DNA of 64,000 nt from Chryseobacterium phocaeense (lineage in GTDB: Bacteria > Bacteroidota > Bacteroidia > Flavobacteriales > Weeksellaceae). Positions within the stretch are counted from its first letter, which is position 1. The number at the start of each line of letters is the position of its first letter. The notes below the pieces were generated by a model, which saw only the letters and a list, made by a program, of their open reading frames with translations, did no database searches and had not been told where the DNA came from. This document shows positions 37,001-44,820 of this stretch, piece by piece. The translations under genes were made by a program, and so were the position numbers. Where the stretch lies: assembly GCF_900169075.1 (NCBI RefSeq), contig NZ_LT827015.1:1178001-1242000 (forward strand), written 5' to 3'.

Positions 37001-37412
37001 TAACGATCAAGAAAAAGGGCACGAAGCATTCAAAGCTATAGCAGATCATTCTAAGGTTGAATATGCTAAGATAGAATATACTGATGCATCAGCAAATGAA
37101 AAGACAATGCTTTTTACAAACGGCGAAAGAAATGAAGTGCAGGCTTCTGATGTAGGAAAAGCTCTTGAAAATGCAGGTAATGTAGTAACTACTATTGATC
37201 ATTCTCATAAGTTTGGACTACCAACACCATCTTCATATAACAGAAGTAGTCAGTTAGTTGAAACCTCTAAGGTAGGAGATGCAGCAGGTGCTACAAATTA
37301 TCCTGTAAATTCACAAGGGCAGCCTATTAATAGACACGTATATGTTCCAAATTCAGGAGGAACGGCGTATAAATATGATAATGTCAAATATGAAAAAGTT
37401 GAAAATTACTAG
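34020..37412 (+). CDS. DUF6443/Rhs-core polymorphic toxin with variable C-terminal domain
   Basis: 1130 residues. A signal peptide (KKLIIPIGLLLIAHSAHA) is followed by QLTQGENYI and a DUF6443-type region (VQYLDGLGRPKQVV, IEYDGFGRQVL). YD repeats fill ~200-850. The Rhs-associated core lies near 870-930 (YKYNGKELQETGMYDYGARMY, LGRWSVVDPLAEK, YNYAFNNPIRFIDPDGR). After PDGRMA (~930) comes a ~200-residue variable tail of different style, with TTIDHSHKFGLPTPSS (His1061, His1063) and VGDAAGA (Asp1087). This is reminiscent of a JAB/JAMM-like metallopeptidase toxin, but the spacing is not canonical. The overlapping lipoprotein gene is its probable immunity gene. HAQL(S/T)QGE is shared with the upstream Rhs protein. 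Confidence 0.9.
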   Translation: MKKLIIPIGLLLIAHSAHAQLTQGENYIQSKTYLDYNGTTPTKTSETVQYLDGLGRPKQVVNVKASPKGRDVVNHIEYDGFGRQVLDFLPVPQAGTMNGGIVPSSLANANQPDIYGSEKIYAEKVFENSPLDRVLEQKQVGNAWNTKPVKFSYNAVTVADRVKKFTTVTTWENGATQSVLGENWLYTDGQLYKNSVKDEDGNETVEFKNGQGQLILARKVIAADEYADTYYVYNEYNQLAFVIPPLASIRGDIATNTLKHDELCYQYHYDGRNRLVEKKLPGKGWESMVYDKQDRLVATQDAELRKKGQWMYTKYDQFSRVIMTGISQAMGSSQVVGISRLEEQNYADTKGSNNEIRLPSVSVNYSGMDVYYSVSSGYPQYDKVYNFLSLTYYNTYPAGSPAVPSQILGTDVLQENAQNSTISTKGMLTASYVKNTDASDYGWTRNYTWYDIKGRAIGTHSVNHLGGYTKTESKLDFSGTPQTVVTKHKRLDTETERVITENFTYDHQNRLLVHKHKIDSNPEEILAQNTYNELSQLESKKVGGITLGSALQTVDYKYNIRGWMTQINDPANLGTDLFGYKIKYNQVEGLENPNIDYMDLKVKPKYNGNIAEIDWKTSTAPNDNLRRYGYVYDNLNRLTAGFYQQNNNPSAKEYFEKINYDLNGNISRLQRSAGLLTGSTIALLIDNLKYDYTGNRLTKVTEEQIGNNSGYPYFANHNNITYDDNGNMISHKDKGITDIQYNFLNLANKFSYSYGNYSYKYRADGVKIEKESYFIIPNETYRVHYIDTFQYSDYNDNKTFGLDFIPTSEGYFSFRNNQYIYNYTDHLGNVRLSYNLNKETSHLNITEENNYYPFGLKHEGYNNLTGGLVPYQYKYNGKELQETGMYDYGARMYMPDLGRWSVVDPLAEKMTRHSPYNYAFNNPIRFIDPDGRMAIENDDEFRVDPSGKITQVEKAGEDVIVMVDKKGNETGVRVNIGENAELAQGNGRTQALVVNDQEKGHEAFKAIADHSKVEYAKIEYTDASANEKTMLFTNGERNEVQASDVGKALENAGNVVTTIDHSHKFGLPTPSSYNRSSQLVETSKVGDAAGATNYPVNSQGQPINRHVYVPNSGGTAYKYDNVKYEKVENY

Positions 37413-37905
37413 ATTAATAATAACTATACTTTTTTTTGTTTCTTGTTCATCTCAGGTTAAGCAGAATGAAGGTACAGAAATCTTTTCATTAATTAATAAT
37501 TATAAATTTGAATTTGTTAATATGACAGGAGAACCCCCTTTTGCTGTTGTAATAAATAAACAAAATTCAAATGTTAAAATAATGGATATTTCTAAAAATT
37601 CAGCTTTAGAATATTTAAATAATGGTAAATTAAAAGAAAAGGTAGGATTATACTCTAATATTATATGTTTTTATGATAAAGATGTTTTAACTAGCAAGTC
37701 TTTGTTTAAAAATATTCCTAAAAGAATAAAAAATGATGCTAAAAAAGGAGTAATACTTTCTTTTGACAATAAAAAACTTGAAATACGACGAGATTTTATA
37801 GAATGGCAACCAGAATTAGAAATTATTTACTACGGAGATTTAAATAAAAAAAGTATAAATAAAAATCCTCATTTATCAAATTTAGAACCAGAAATATTAA
37901 AATAA
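37390..37905 (+). CDS. Lipoprotein, candidate immunity protein of the Rhs toxin
   Basis: The frame is open from 37342, but the ATG at 37390 gives a good lipoprotein signal (KKLKITRLIITILFFVSC) and overlaps the toxin gene by 23 bp. The mature ~150 residues are basic and AT-codon-rich, with no known domain. Tight overlap with an Rhs-toxin tail is the usual place for its cognate immunity gene, and a lipoprotein would protect the periplasm or cell surface. The pairing is inference. Base composition drops sharply to AT-rich from the toxin tail onward, a sign of recent acquisition. Confidence 0.75.
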   Translation: MKKLKITRLIITILFFVSCSSQVKQNEGTEIFSLINNYKFEFVNMTGEPPFAVVINKQNSNVKIMDISKNSALEYLNNGKLKEKVGLYSNIICFYDKDVLTSKSLFKNIPKRIKNDAKKGVILSFDNKKLEIRRDFIEWQPELEIIYYGDLNKKSINKNPHLSNLEPEILK

Positions 37906-37950
37906 AAAGAAATGCTATGCAAAGTCTCCCGACTGTGAGCTAATAAAAAC

Positions 37951-37980
37951 AAACCCTCGTAACTTACGAGGGTTTTGTGT
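37951..37980 (+). terminator. Terminator after the Rhs toxin/immunity unit
   Basis: AAACCCTCGTAA and TTACGAGGGTTT form a perfect inverted repeat around a central C, followed by TGTGTT. It ends the main Rhs transcript; the small genes beyond need their own promoter or read-through. Confidence 0.85.
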
Positions 37981-38223
37981 TAAAAAAGCTTTGTTTTATT
38001 AGTTTTAAAATTTGTTGCTACAGAATGCTTTTATAGTTTTTATAGAAAATAGCTATATTTAAATACAGAGACCATCTTGGAATGCCAAGTTAAGTCCCCA
38101 AAAAAAAGTAGGTCTTCATCATCATTTTGGTTTGAATGAAAATGAAAATAGTTAAAATCAACAAAAGATTTTTTAATCACTTTTCCGTATTGATAATCAC
38201 AAATAGCCATAATAAATTAATAT
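37981..38223 (+). other. AT-rich spacer with a possible decayed toxin tail
   Basis: In one frame (38064-38153) a stop-free stretch reads IQRPSWNAKLSPQ then KKVGLHHHFGLNE, ending in a stop codon. The HHH cluster could be the end of a lost nuclease-type toxin domain. It has no start and no upstream body, so it is noted only as a possible remnant. Confidence 0.35.
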
Positions 38224-38694
38224 ATGATAACAGAGATAGAACAACAAACAATGGACATCGATTGGTTTTTAACCGATGGTGAATATATTGGGTTTATGGC
38301 TTCTGGTGGTGGGAAGCTGCCCGGTTCAGTGGCTGAATCTGAAGAAAATCGTCAAGTATTAGCCCATTATTTTAGAAACTTGCCTGAAACATCAGAAGTA
38401 ATAATCAATCCGGAATTAGATAATATATTGGGTTCGGAAGTTAATGATAGGTATTTAGAAGATTATGTATTGATGGCAAAAAAAGGTCTGTATTCTTTTG
38501 ATAAAGCTTGCCCTGTTCAGTTTTTAGATTCTCGGTATCATTTAGTTGCTAGCCCAAAACATCCATTGAAATTGAAAAACTTGCCAAAAAATATATTGGA
38601 GATCATTGTTAAAACTCAGTACAGCAAAAAGCTTATGGAAATTCAGGGAATTAACATATCAGAAATTGATTACAACAAACAAATTGAATTTTAG
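38224..38694 (+). CDS. Hypothetical protein, candidate orphan immunity protein
   Basis: 156 residues, no signal peptide, so likely cytoplasmic. The start MITEIEQQTMDIDWFLTDGE continues with YIGFMASGGGKLPGSVAESEE, a style often seen in genes downstream of Rhs toxins. No domain name can be given with confidence. ATG ten codons later is an alternative start. It lies in the AT-rich stretch after the toxin and probably protects against a related cytoplasmic toxin no longer encoded here (inference from position). Confidence 0.7.
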   Translation: MITEIEQQTMDIDWFLTDGEYIGFMASGGGKLPGSVAESEENRQVLAHYFRNLPETSEVIINPELDNILGSEVNDRYLEDYVLMAKKGLYSFDKACPVQFLDSRYHLVASPKHPLKLKNLPKNILEIIVKTQYSKKLMEIQGINISEIDYNKQIEF

Positions 38695-38730
38695 ATTTTG
38701 TACCACAGCTCCATCGTAGAATATACATAA

Positions 38731-39159
38731 ATGATGAGTATTGAATTGCAAAAAGCCAAAGATTTAGTAGATAATGAACAATATGAACTAGCCATTATTT
38801 CTTTAGAAAATTTGAATGAATTATCTTGGAAGGAAGAGCAGTATAGGTTGCTGTTTTTAGCATATTCCTTGTATATGGTAAAAAAATATAATCTAGCCAT
38901 TGATACAGCTGATAAATTATTACTTATGAACAACAATAATGAATATGCGTCTCAAATAAAATATTTATCTTGTTGTGGACTAGAAGATTATGATAATGCT
39001 TTGAATGAAATCATCAATTTTTTATCTTATAATGCAACTAATCTTTATAAAGTAACATTGGAAGAATTATTAACTGATATAAAAGAAGGGTTTATTAATG
39101 AAGAAACTACCGTTTATAAGATACAAGAGCTGGCATTAAGAAATAATGTTAGCCTTTAG
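38731..39159 (+). CDS. TPR-like small protein, candidate orphan immunity protein
   Basis: 142 residues with helix-pair repeats of TPR type (LQKAKDLVDNEQYELAIISL, LAYSLYMVKKYNLAIDTADKLL, LSCCGLEDYDNALNEIINFL, each shown in part). No signal peptide. The second codon is also ATG, so the start is 38731 or 38734. It is 36 bp after the previous gene and in the same AT-rich block. Small TPR proteins of this kind are found among toxin-associated genes; the role is inferred from context. Confidence 0.7.
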   Translation: MMSIELQKAKDLVDNEQYELAIISLENLNELSWKEEQYRLLFLAYSLYMVKKYNLAIDTADKLLLMNNNNEYASQIKYLSCCGLEDYDNALNEIINFLSYNATNLYKVTLEELLTDIKEGFINEETTVYKIQELALRNNVSL

Positions 39160-39252
39160 AAATTGATAATACCAAAGTGCCAGGCTTACCTGCAGAACAA
39201 TTAAAAGATAAAAAGGCTTTTTGAAGATTTTGAATTAATTAAGCGGATCATT
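39153..39252 (+). pseudogene. Remnant of a toxin C-terminus
   Basis: A 23-codon open piece translates to PLEIDNTKVPGLPAEQLKDK, then KAF and a stop at 39222-39224. With one T removed or added in the run at 39219-39222, the text continues FEDFELIKRI up to the next gene. There is no start codon. It looks like the last part of an Rhs-type toxin joined to the immunity gene that follows. Confidence 0.4.
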
Positions 39253-39552
39253 ATGAAAAACTACATCTTATTATTCATCTTATTTTCTTGTTGTGAGAAT
39301 AGAACAAGAAACAAAAGCGAAATCGTTGGATCTGATAAAGAGATTGCACTTATTCTTGCTGAAAGAAAATGGAACGAAGTTTATGGTAAATCTCAAATTA
39401 GTGGGCAAAAACCATTCGTTGCGGAAAAGAAAAACGACAGTATCTGGATTGTGCATGGAACATTTCCTAAATCAGTAGCAATAGGAGGTGTTGCCTATGC
39501 TGAAATAAATGTAAAAACCAAAGAAGTGATTGAATATACGCATGGAAAATAG
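39253..39552 (+). CDS. NTF2-fold immunity-like lipoprotein
   Basis: 99 residues. A short lipoprotein-like signal (KNYILLFILFSCC) is followed by a compact domain: DKEIALILAERKWNEVYG, KPFVAEKKNDSIWIVHGTFP, GGVAYAEINVKTKEVIEYTHG. This pattern matches the NTF2-fold immunity family found next to polymorphic toxins. It would neutralise a toxin in the periplasm. Its own toxin is represented only by the short remnant upstream, so it may be an orphan. Confidence 0.75.
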   Translation: MKNYILLFILFSCCENRTRNKSEIVGSDKEIALILAERKWNEVYGKSQISGQKPFVAEKKNDSIWIVHGTFPKSVAIGGVAYAEINVKTKEVIEYTHGK

Positions 39553-39591
39553 TTGTATGGCCTCTGCAAAAAAAAATTTAAAGTATTGACG

Positions 39592-39864
39592 ATGATTTTG
39601 ATAGTTAAAAGAACCTTTATATTAAACTTAAGAAAGAAAATAGTCATAGCCGGATCCATAAGTAATTGGGCTGAAAAGGGAATTGATCAATCTAATTTTA
39701 TAGTGATCAATGATAATGTACAACTTCCTGTACAGGATATTAACGAGGTTCTTATCGGGAAGCAGTCTTATATAGCTTTTACTTTTGATTTAGATACCGT
39801 AAATGAAGATTTGATACAAGATATTCTTGAGCTTAATGAAGAACAGAAGTTGAGAATAGTATAA
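39592..39864 (+). CDS. Small hypothetical protein at the end of the immunity array
   Basis: The frame is open from 39553, but the ATG at 39592 gives a more normal N-terminus (ILIVKRTFILNLRKKIVIAG) and 90 residues. It continues with VINDNVQLPVQDINEVLIGK and a short acidic end. No signal and no recognised domain. It is AT-rich like its neighbours. Possibly another immunity protein or a fragment. Confidence 0.5.
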   Translation: MILIVKRTFILNLRKKIVIAGSISNWAEKGIDQSNFIVINDNVQLPVQDINEVLIGKQSYIAFTFDLDTVNEDLIQDILELNEEQKLRIV

Positions 39865-39979
39865 TCAATTTAAAAAAATCATCATTCATTAATCTTGACA
39901 TTAAATAATAGAAGCCTCCCGATGATTGAGAATCCTGGAATGAGGCAGCTGTTGATCAAAGAAACCCGTTAAATAAACA

Positions 39980-40015
39980 AAAAAAACCTCAGGACAAAAT
40001 TCCGGAGGTTTTTGA
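39980..40015. terminator. Hairpin between immunity array and phytase gene
   Basis: AACCTC and GAGGTT pair around an interior containing CAAAAT, with an A-run before and TTTTTGAT after. It lies between a plus-strand array and the minus-strand phytase gene, so it may stop both. Confidence 0.5.
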
Positions 40016-40103
40016 TATCAAAGATTAAAAATTCCGGAATAAATCACAAAAGCGAAGCTCCCTTCATATTCTTAAACTCTTATGTTCTTTTAATGGTTAA
40101 AAA

Positions 40104-41141
40104 CTATTTTCCTTTCACAGCATTCATCTGATCTTTTATTCTTTCCTCAATCACTCTCCAGTCATAAAAATGGAAAACCCTTCCATTGCTCATTGCGGCA
40201 AATACACCATTTGGAAACTGAGGTCCCAGATTCACATTCGTTACCTCCGAGCCGTCGCTTTCACTGGTAGAAACCGGTATCTCTGCAATTTTTCCTTTCG
40301 CAGGATTTTCTCTGAGGTATACATTAAACGTATCTTTTTGCTGGTTTGAAACCAGAATATAGCCGGTCTGCGATGAAGTAGGATAGATAGAAATTCCTTC
40401 CACATCAGATTTAAAATCATCTTTACCGAAAACCAGAAGCTCCTCATTTCCTTTCGCCGGATCTGCATAATACTGATGCACCCCGAACTGCTCATCAGAA
40501 TAATAAATATAACCCGCTTCATCATCTACTGCAATACTTTCAATCTCTTTCAGACCGCTGTATTTTCCGAACTTACGAACAACTTCACCGGTGATTTTTC
40601 CATCTTTCTCAGAAAGCTTATACTGCCACAGATAACCGTCAGCCGGGCCGGATTTCCTTCCCACGATGGCATGAATTTCCCCGCTTCCAGGATTTCTATA
40701 CATGGAAATTCCCATCGGGCCGCGTTCCGTTTCACCGTCGAATACAGAAAATGAACCCACTTCTTTCAGGTCTGGAAGGCTGTAAAGCTTTACCATATTC
40801 GTTTCCCTTTCCGTAATGGCTGCAATGTCCGTTTTCTTTCCGTTCAGCATAAAGCCGTACTCCAGGTCTACATTGTTGGGGCGTTTCAGTCCTGTAACTT
40901 TGTTGACGATCTTTCCACTCAGGTCGAAGGCGTACAGACCTCCGTCCGTGTCTTTGTCAGTCCCGATAACGATGCTTTTTGAAGCATCTTCAGGATGGAT
41001 CCAGATCGCAGGATCATCAGTGTCATGCATCACTGTTTCAGTAATGACGGTTGGCTTTAATGTTTTTCCTAAGTGTTGTGCCGTGCAGCTTACCACAAAA
41101 GGAAGCACTGCAGCGGTTATAATCAATGGTAATTTTTTCAT
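40104..41141 (-). CDS. Beta-propeller phytase (3-phytase), lipoprotein
   Basis: 345 residues from the ATG at 41141; the longer frame to 41156 would overlap the receptor gene. A lipoprotein signal ends FVVSCTAQ. Family motifs are DDPAIWIHPEDASKSIVIGTD, NNVDLEYGF, ERGPMGISMY and SDVEGISIY, the acidic and Ca2+-binding stretches of BPP phytases. It releases phosphate from phytate outside the cell or in the periplasm. It lies 4 bp after a TonB receptor on the same strand, so the receptor probably imports phytate, its breakdown products or a complex of them. This is a phosphate-acquisition pair. Confidence 0.93.
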   Translation of the reverse strand: MKKLPLIITAAVLPFVVSCTAQHLGKTLKPTVITETVMHDTDDPAIWIHPEDASKSIVIGTDKDTDGGLYAFDLSGKIVNKVTGLKRPNNVDLEYGFMLNGKKTDIAAITERETNMVKLYSLPDLKEVGSFSVFDGETERGPMGISMYRNPGSGEIHAIVGRKSGPADGYLWQYKLSEKDGKITGEVVRKFGKYSGLKEIESIAVDDEAGYIYYSDEQFGVHQYYADPAKGNEELLVFGKDDFKSDVEGISIYPTSSQTGYILVSNQQKDTFNVYLRENPAKGKIAEIPVSTSESDGSEVTNVNLGPQFPNGVFAAMSNGRVFHFYDWRVIEERIKDQMNAVKGK

Positions 41142-41145
41142 GCGT

Positions 41146-43956
41146 TTAAAAATCAAATTTCAATCCCAGCGTAAATCTCGGTCTGTAATATTCCACCTGT
41201 GCGGTTCTGCTCTGAATACCCTGGTAATACCGTAACGGTTGGTTGGTTAAATTATTGGCTTCCGCAAAAACTCTCAGGTGGCTCGTAACCTTATACGAAG
41301 CATTCGCATCAAGGAAAACCTGTTTGTCGTAATAACGATCCTCAAACGAATTTCCACCCAGTTCATCAATATAATGAGACGCATAATTCATAGAAACCCT
41401 GGCCGAAAAACGTTTGTTTTCCCATGAAAGAGATCCGTTGAACATATGCGGAGCCGCTCCGGGAAGCCCTACATCCGTTCTTTCAACGCCATCCTCATTC
41501 GTAATTCCTTTCGCCTTTGATTTGGTGTAGGTATAATTCACATACACGCCAAGTCCTTTCCAGAAAGCCCCCGGAATAAAATCAAGCTTGCGTTGAAGGG
41601 CCACTTCAAAACCGTAAATATCTACATTATCGCCATTTCGCTGTTGCGTAAACTGCCAGTTGCTTTCTCCGGCCGGAATAGGATTGGACTGTCCCGCAAA
41701 ATCATTGGCAAAATCTCCCGCTGTATAGCTTCTTCTAGAATAGGTATAAATAAAATCCTTAAGATTTTTATAAAAGACGCCTCCCGAAAGAATCCCCACG
41801 GATTTAAAATATTTCTCCGCCATAAAATCGAAATTATAAGCATAGGTTGCTTTCAAATCAGGATTTCCGGCCGCAATGGTTTCATCTGCTGAAATTACAC
41901 TCAGGTATGGAACCAGTGAATAGTAATTCGGGCGGGCGAGAGCGGTTGTAAACGCAGCACGCAAAATAAGATCCTGTACCGGAACATATTTGAAGGATAG
42001 ATTCGGTAAGATATTCGTATACGTATTCGTACGGTTCAGTTTTCCTGCAAGATCTTCCTCATCCAGCACATAATTTCCGGTATAATCTATTTTTGTAGTC
42101 TCAAAACGGGCTCCGACAATCATCGAGAATTTATCACTGAAATCCTGATCCCATCTCAGGTATCCGGCGTAGATATTCTCTTTAGCCGTATAGTTGCTGG
42201 AAAGAAACTCTTCCGGTTTCAATTCCCCGTTAAACAGATTAGGATTAAAAAGATCCAGATGTCCAAGATAAGAAGGATCCACAAAAGTTCCCGGAACGTA
42301 ATTACCTGGCTGAAAATTATGACCGTCAAAATGAACCGTAGGAACGGACAGGAGGCTTCCCATATCATTCAATGGTTCAAAGGCATAATAATCATTATTC
42401 CGCTCTTTTTCCTTTAAACGGAGACGCAGACCCGCACGCAGCCTTCCTTTCTGATCCTCAATCACAGAAAACGGAAAACGGACATTCACTTTTGCCCCGA
42501 ATTCTTTTTCCTGCGTAAAGCTGTTGGCATCCGAAAGATCACTTAATTCATAAACCCCTAAATTATCAGCAGACAGGGGAGTGATCATCGGTCTTCGCGG
42601 ATCGCTGAGATCTGAAGAGAAATTCATTTCGCCGTTCTCAAACTCTATATAACGTTCATGCGGTTTCTTTTCACTGGCGGTGGCATAGTTCATAGACCAG
42701 TCAAGATCTATTTTGGAACCCAGGAGATGTTCTCCCCTTAAAGCATAGTTCTGTACCTTCTGACGTTCAAGACGCGTATTGTCATTATCTGAATCACCGC
42801 CTTTATTTTGTCTCGTGATGCTTCCTTTCCAGCCTGTGATTTCCGTTTCCTCATCATTGTAGACCGGTTTTATTTTGTAACCTAATGCAAACCTGTTTTC
42901 CTTATCCGTCCTGAAATTATACATGGCGGAAGCATAGATTTTGTTTTTTGAATTGAATTCATAATCCATATTCAGGTCAAAACTGTGGCGGATACGGTGC
43001 TCATTATAGTAACGGATGCCCATTTTGCTGATGTAAGCCGTTTGTGCAGCATCTTCTGCAAGGCTCCATATCGGTTCGATATTATCAGATCCGAAATTAT
43101 TATTGTTGTAGGAAAAACTGAAGACAGCTCCTAATTTCTTGTTTAAAAAACGGTTTCCATATACAAATCCTGCGGTATAATTTCCTTTTTCACGGATCGG
43201 GTTAAAACCTCCCGCCAATGTGGCTGAAATTCGCTGTCCGTTCGGGGAAGCCCTGGTGATCAGGTTTACAGAACCACCGATGGCATCGGCATCCATATCT
43301 GGAGTAAGGGTTTTATTAACCTCAATTGTAGAGATCATGTCAGAAGGAATCAGGTCCATCTGTACATTCCGGTTATCGCCTTCCGCTGAAGGAATCCGGT
43401 CCCCGTTTAAGGTCACAGAATTAAGGTTGGGAGCCAGACCTCTGATAATCAGGTTTCTGGCTTCTCCCTGGTCGTTTTGTATCGTAATTCCCGGAACACG
43501 CTTTAAGGCATCCCCAATATTGGCATCCGGAAAACGCCCGATCTGGTCGGAGGAAATCACATTGGTAATATTGGCATTGCTTTTCTGTTTATTTAAGGCT
43601 CTTGCCTGGTTTTTCAGTGTAGATCCGCTGACAACCACTTCGGCAATGGCGGTTTCTTTTCGGATAAAAATAATATTCTGCCGGGTATTCTTGTCAGATT
43701 CTACGGTGACCTGGTATTCATTGGTTCCATAGCCCAGATAATCTACGGTCATGGTATAATTTCCCGGAGGAACATTCAGGAACACAAAATTTCCATGATC
43801 GTCCGAAGTAGTATAGATATTCCCCGGTGCAAGGCTGATCTTAGCGCCTGGCAGGGATAATCTGGAATCATCGTTTATATTTCCGGAAAGAGTACCGGTT
43901 TGTGCATAAAAGAATATGGAAGCACAAAATAAAACAGAGGTAAAAATTTTCTTCAC
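41146..43956 (-). CDS. TonB-dependent receptor paired with phytase
   Basis: 936 residues. A signal peptide (KKIFTSVLFCASIFFYAQ) is followed by a carboxypeptidase-like regulatory domain (GTLSGNINDDSRLSLPGAKI) without an STN domain. The plug has SSDQIGRFPDANIGDALKRV, IRGLAPNLNSVTLNGDR and STIEVNKTLTPDMDADAIGG. The barrel ends in an aromatic residue (FTLGLKFDF). The lack of STN means import without FecR-type signalling. It is the first gene of the two-gene operon with phytase. An intergenic region of ~170 bp before it may hold its promoter. Confidence 0.93.
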   Translation of the reverse strand: MKKIFTSVLFCASIFFYAQTGTLSGNINDDSRLSLPGAKISLAPGNIYTTSDDHGNFVFLNVPPGNYTMTVDYLGYGTNEYQVTVESDKNTRQNIIFIRKETAIAEVVVSGSTLKNQARALNKQKSNANITNVISSDQIGRFPDANIGDALKRVPGITIQNDQGEARNLIIRGLAPNLNSVTLNGDRIPSAEGDNRNVQMDLIPSDMISTIEVNKTLTPDMDADAIGGSVNLITRASPNGQRISATLAGGFNPIREKGNYTAGFVYGNRFLNKKLGAVFSFSYNNNNFGSDNIEPIWSLAEDAAQTAYISKMGIRYYNEHRIRHSFDLNMDYEFNSKNKIYASAMYNFRTDKENRFALGYKIKPVYNDEETEITGWKGSITRQNKGGDSDNDNTRLERQKVQNYALRGEHLLGSKIDLDWSMNYATASEKKPHERYIEFENGEMNFSSDLSDPRRPMITPLSADNLGVYELSDLSDANSFTQEKEFGAKVNVRFPFSVIEDQKGRLRAGLRLRLKEKERNNDYYAFEPLNDMGSLLSVPTVHFDGHNFQPGNYVPGTFVDPSYLGHLDLFNPNLFNGELKPEEFLSSNYTAKENIYAGYLRWDQDFSDKFSMIVGARFETTKIDYTGNYVLDEEDLAGKLNRTNTYTNILPNLSFKYVPVQDLILRAAFTTALARPNYYSLVPYLSVISADETIAAGNPDLKATYAYNFDFMAEKYFKSVGILSGGVFYKNLKDFIYTYSRRSYTAGDFANDFAGQSNPIPAGESNWQFTQQRNGDNVDIYGFEVALQRKLDFIPGAFWKGLGVYVNYTYTKSKAKGITNEDGVERTDVGLPGAAPHMFNGSLSWENKRFSARVSMNYASHYIDELGGNSFEDRYYDKQVFLDANASYKVTSHLRVFAEANNLTNQPLRYYQGIQSRTAQVEYYRPRFTLGLKFDF

Positions 43957-44125
43957 TGTACAGTATATTAAAGATGAACAAAATTAAACGTCTGTTTGGG
44001 CAATGGCTTGAAATCTACATTACGATTGCTTTAAGGATTTGTGAACAGTTAAACATACTGGAATCTGAATTATTTTACCGGAATCTCATGGTATTTTTTG
44101 TAATTTGTAAAAAAACAAAACTCTC

Positions 44126-44704
44126 ATGAAAAAATGCAGTTTGTATCTTCCGCTGTTCATATTTATTTTTTCATGCAGTGAAAGTAAAAAAGATAAGTGG
44201 AAAAAAGCTGATGATACCATCCGATCCATTGAACAAATGCCGGATAAGCTTACGGTGTACGATACTATTTATACAAGGAATATGGAAGATAATACCCAAC
44301 TTATTACCAACCTGAAAGCGGAACTAGAAAGGAGCGGTTTTAGTTTTGAGTCTCAAAAACCGGGTAGAATGTCCTATAATAATTGTGAAGAAAACAGCAT
44401 CAAAATAGTTGAAGGTAATGGGATCAGAAAATATTTTGCAAAAAGCAGTAAGCCGGAAAAGGGAACTAAAGATTTTTACCCTGATTTCGTTATTTGGGTC
44501 TATGAATTTCCTTCACAGAAAGAAGCGGAAAGAAATTTTAAGGAACTGAATAAAGCATTATATTCCAAAGGAAGTCATTGTAACGGGAAAGCTCCCGAAA
44601 AGCTGGTGATTAATGGTAATGAAGTGTATCACTTATCAACCCGCGCAGAAATGTTCAGAACCTATACGGAAAAATATGGTGAAATGGTAAAAAATGATCG
44701 ATAG
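44126..44704 (+). CDS. Small lipoprotein of unknown function
   Basis: 192 residues. The lipoprotein signal KKCSLYLPLFIFIFSC has its Cys at residue ~17. The mature part is charged and helical with KADDTIRSIEQMPDKLTVYD and DFYPDFVIWVYEFPSQKEAE. No domain recognised. It is divergent from the phytase operon and followed ~115 bp later by the ATPase gene. Confidence 0.78.
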   Translation: MKKCSLYLPLFIFIFSCSESKKDKWKKADDTIRSIEQMPDKLTVYDTIYTRNMEDNTQLITNLKAELERSGFSFESQKPGRMSYNNCEENSIKIVEGNGIRKYFAKSSKPEKGTKDFYPDFVIWVYEFPSQKEAERNFKELNKALYSKGSHCNGKAPEKLVINGNEVYHLSTRAEMFRTYTEKYGEMVKNDR

Positions 44705-44820
44705 GTGATCTTGAATATTCCAATCAAAATATAGGATTTCAGCCTAAATTGAAATGGCTGCTACCGTTATTTTTGCACTTGCAGATGGAAATTACTATTA
44801 ATAAGTTGAAAAATAAATTG

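Noticed and set aside
38064..38153. HHH-containing frame as an HNH-type toxin
   Set aside because: No start, ~30 codons only and no catalytic context; kept only as a possible remnant.
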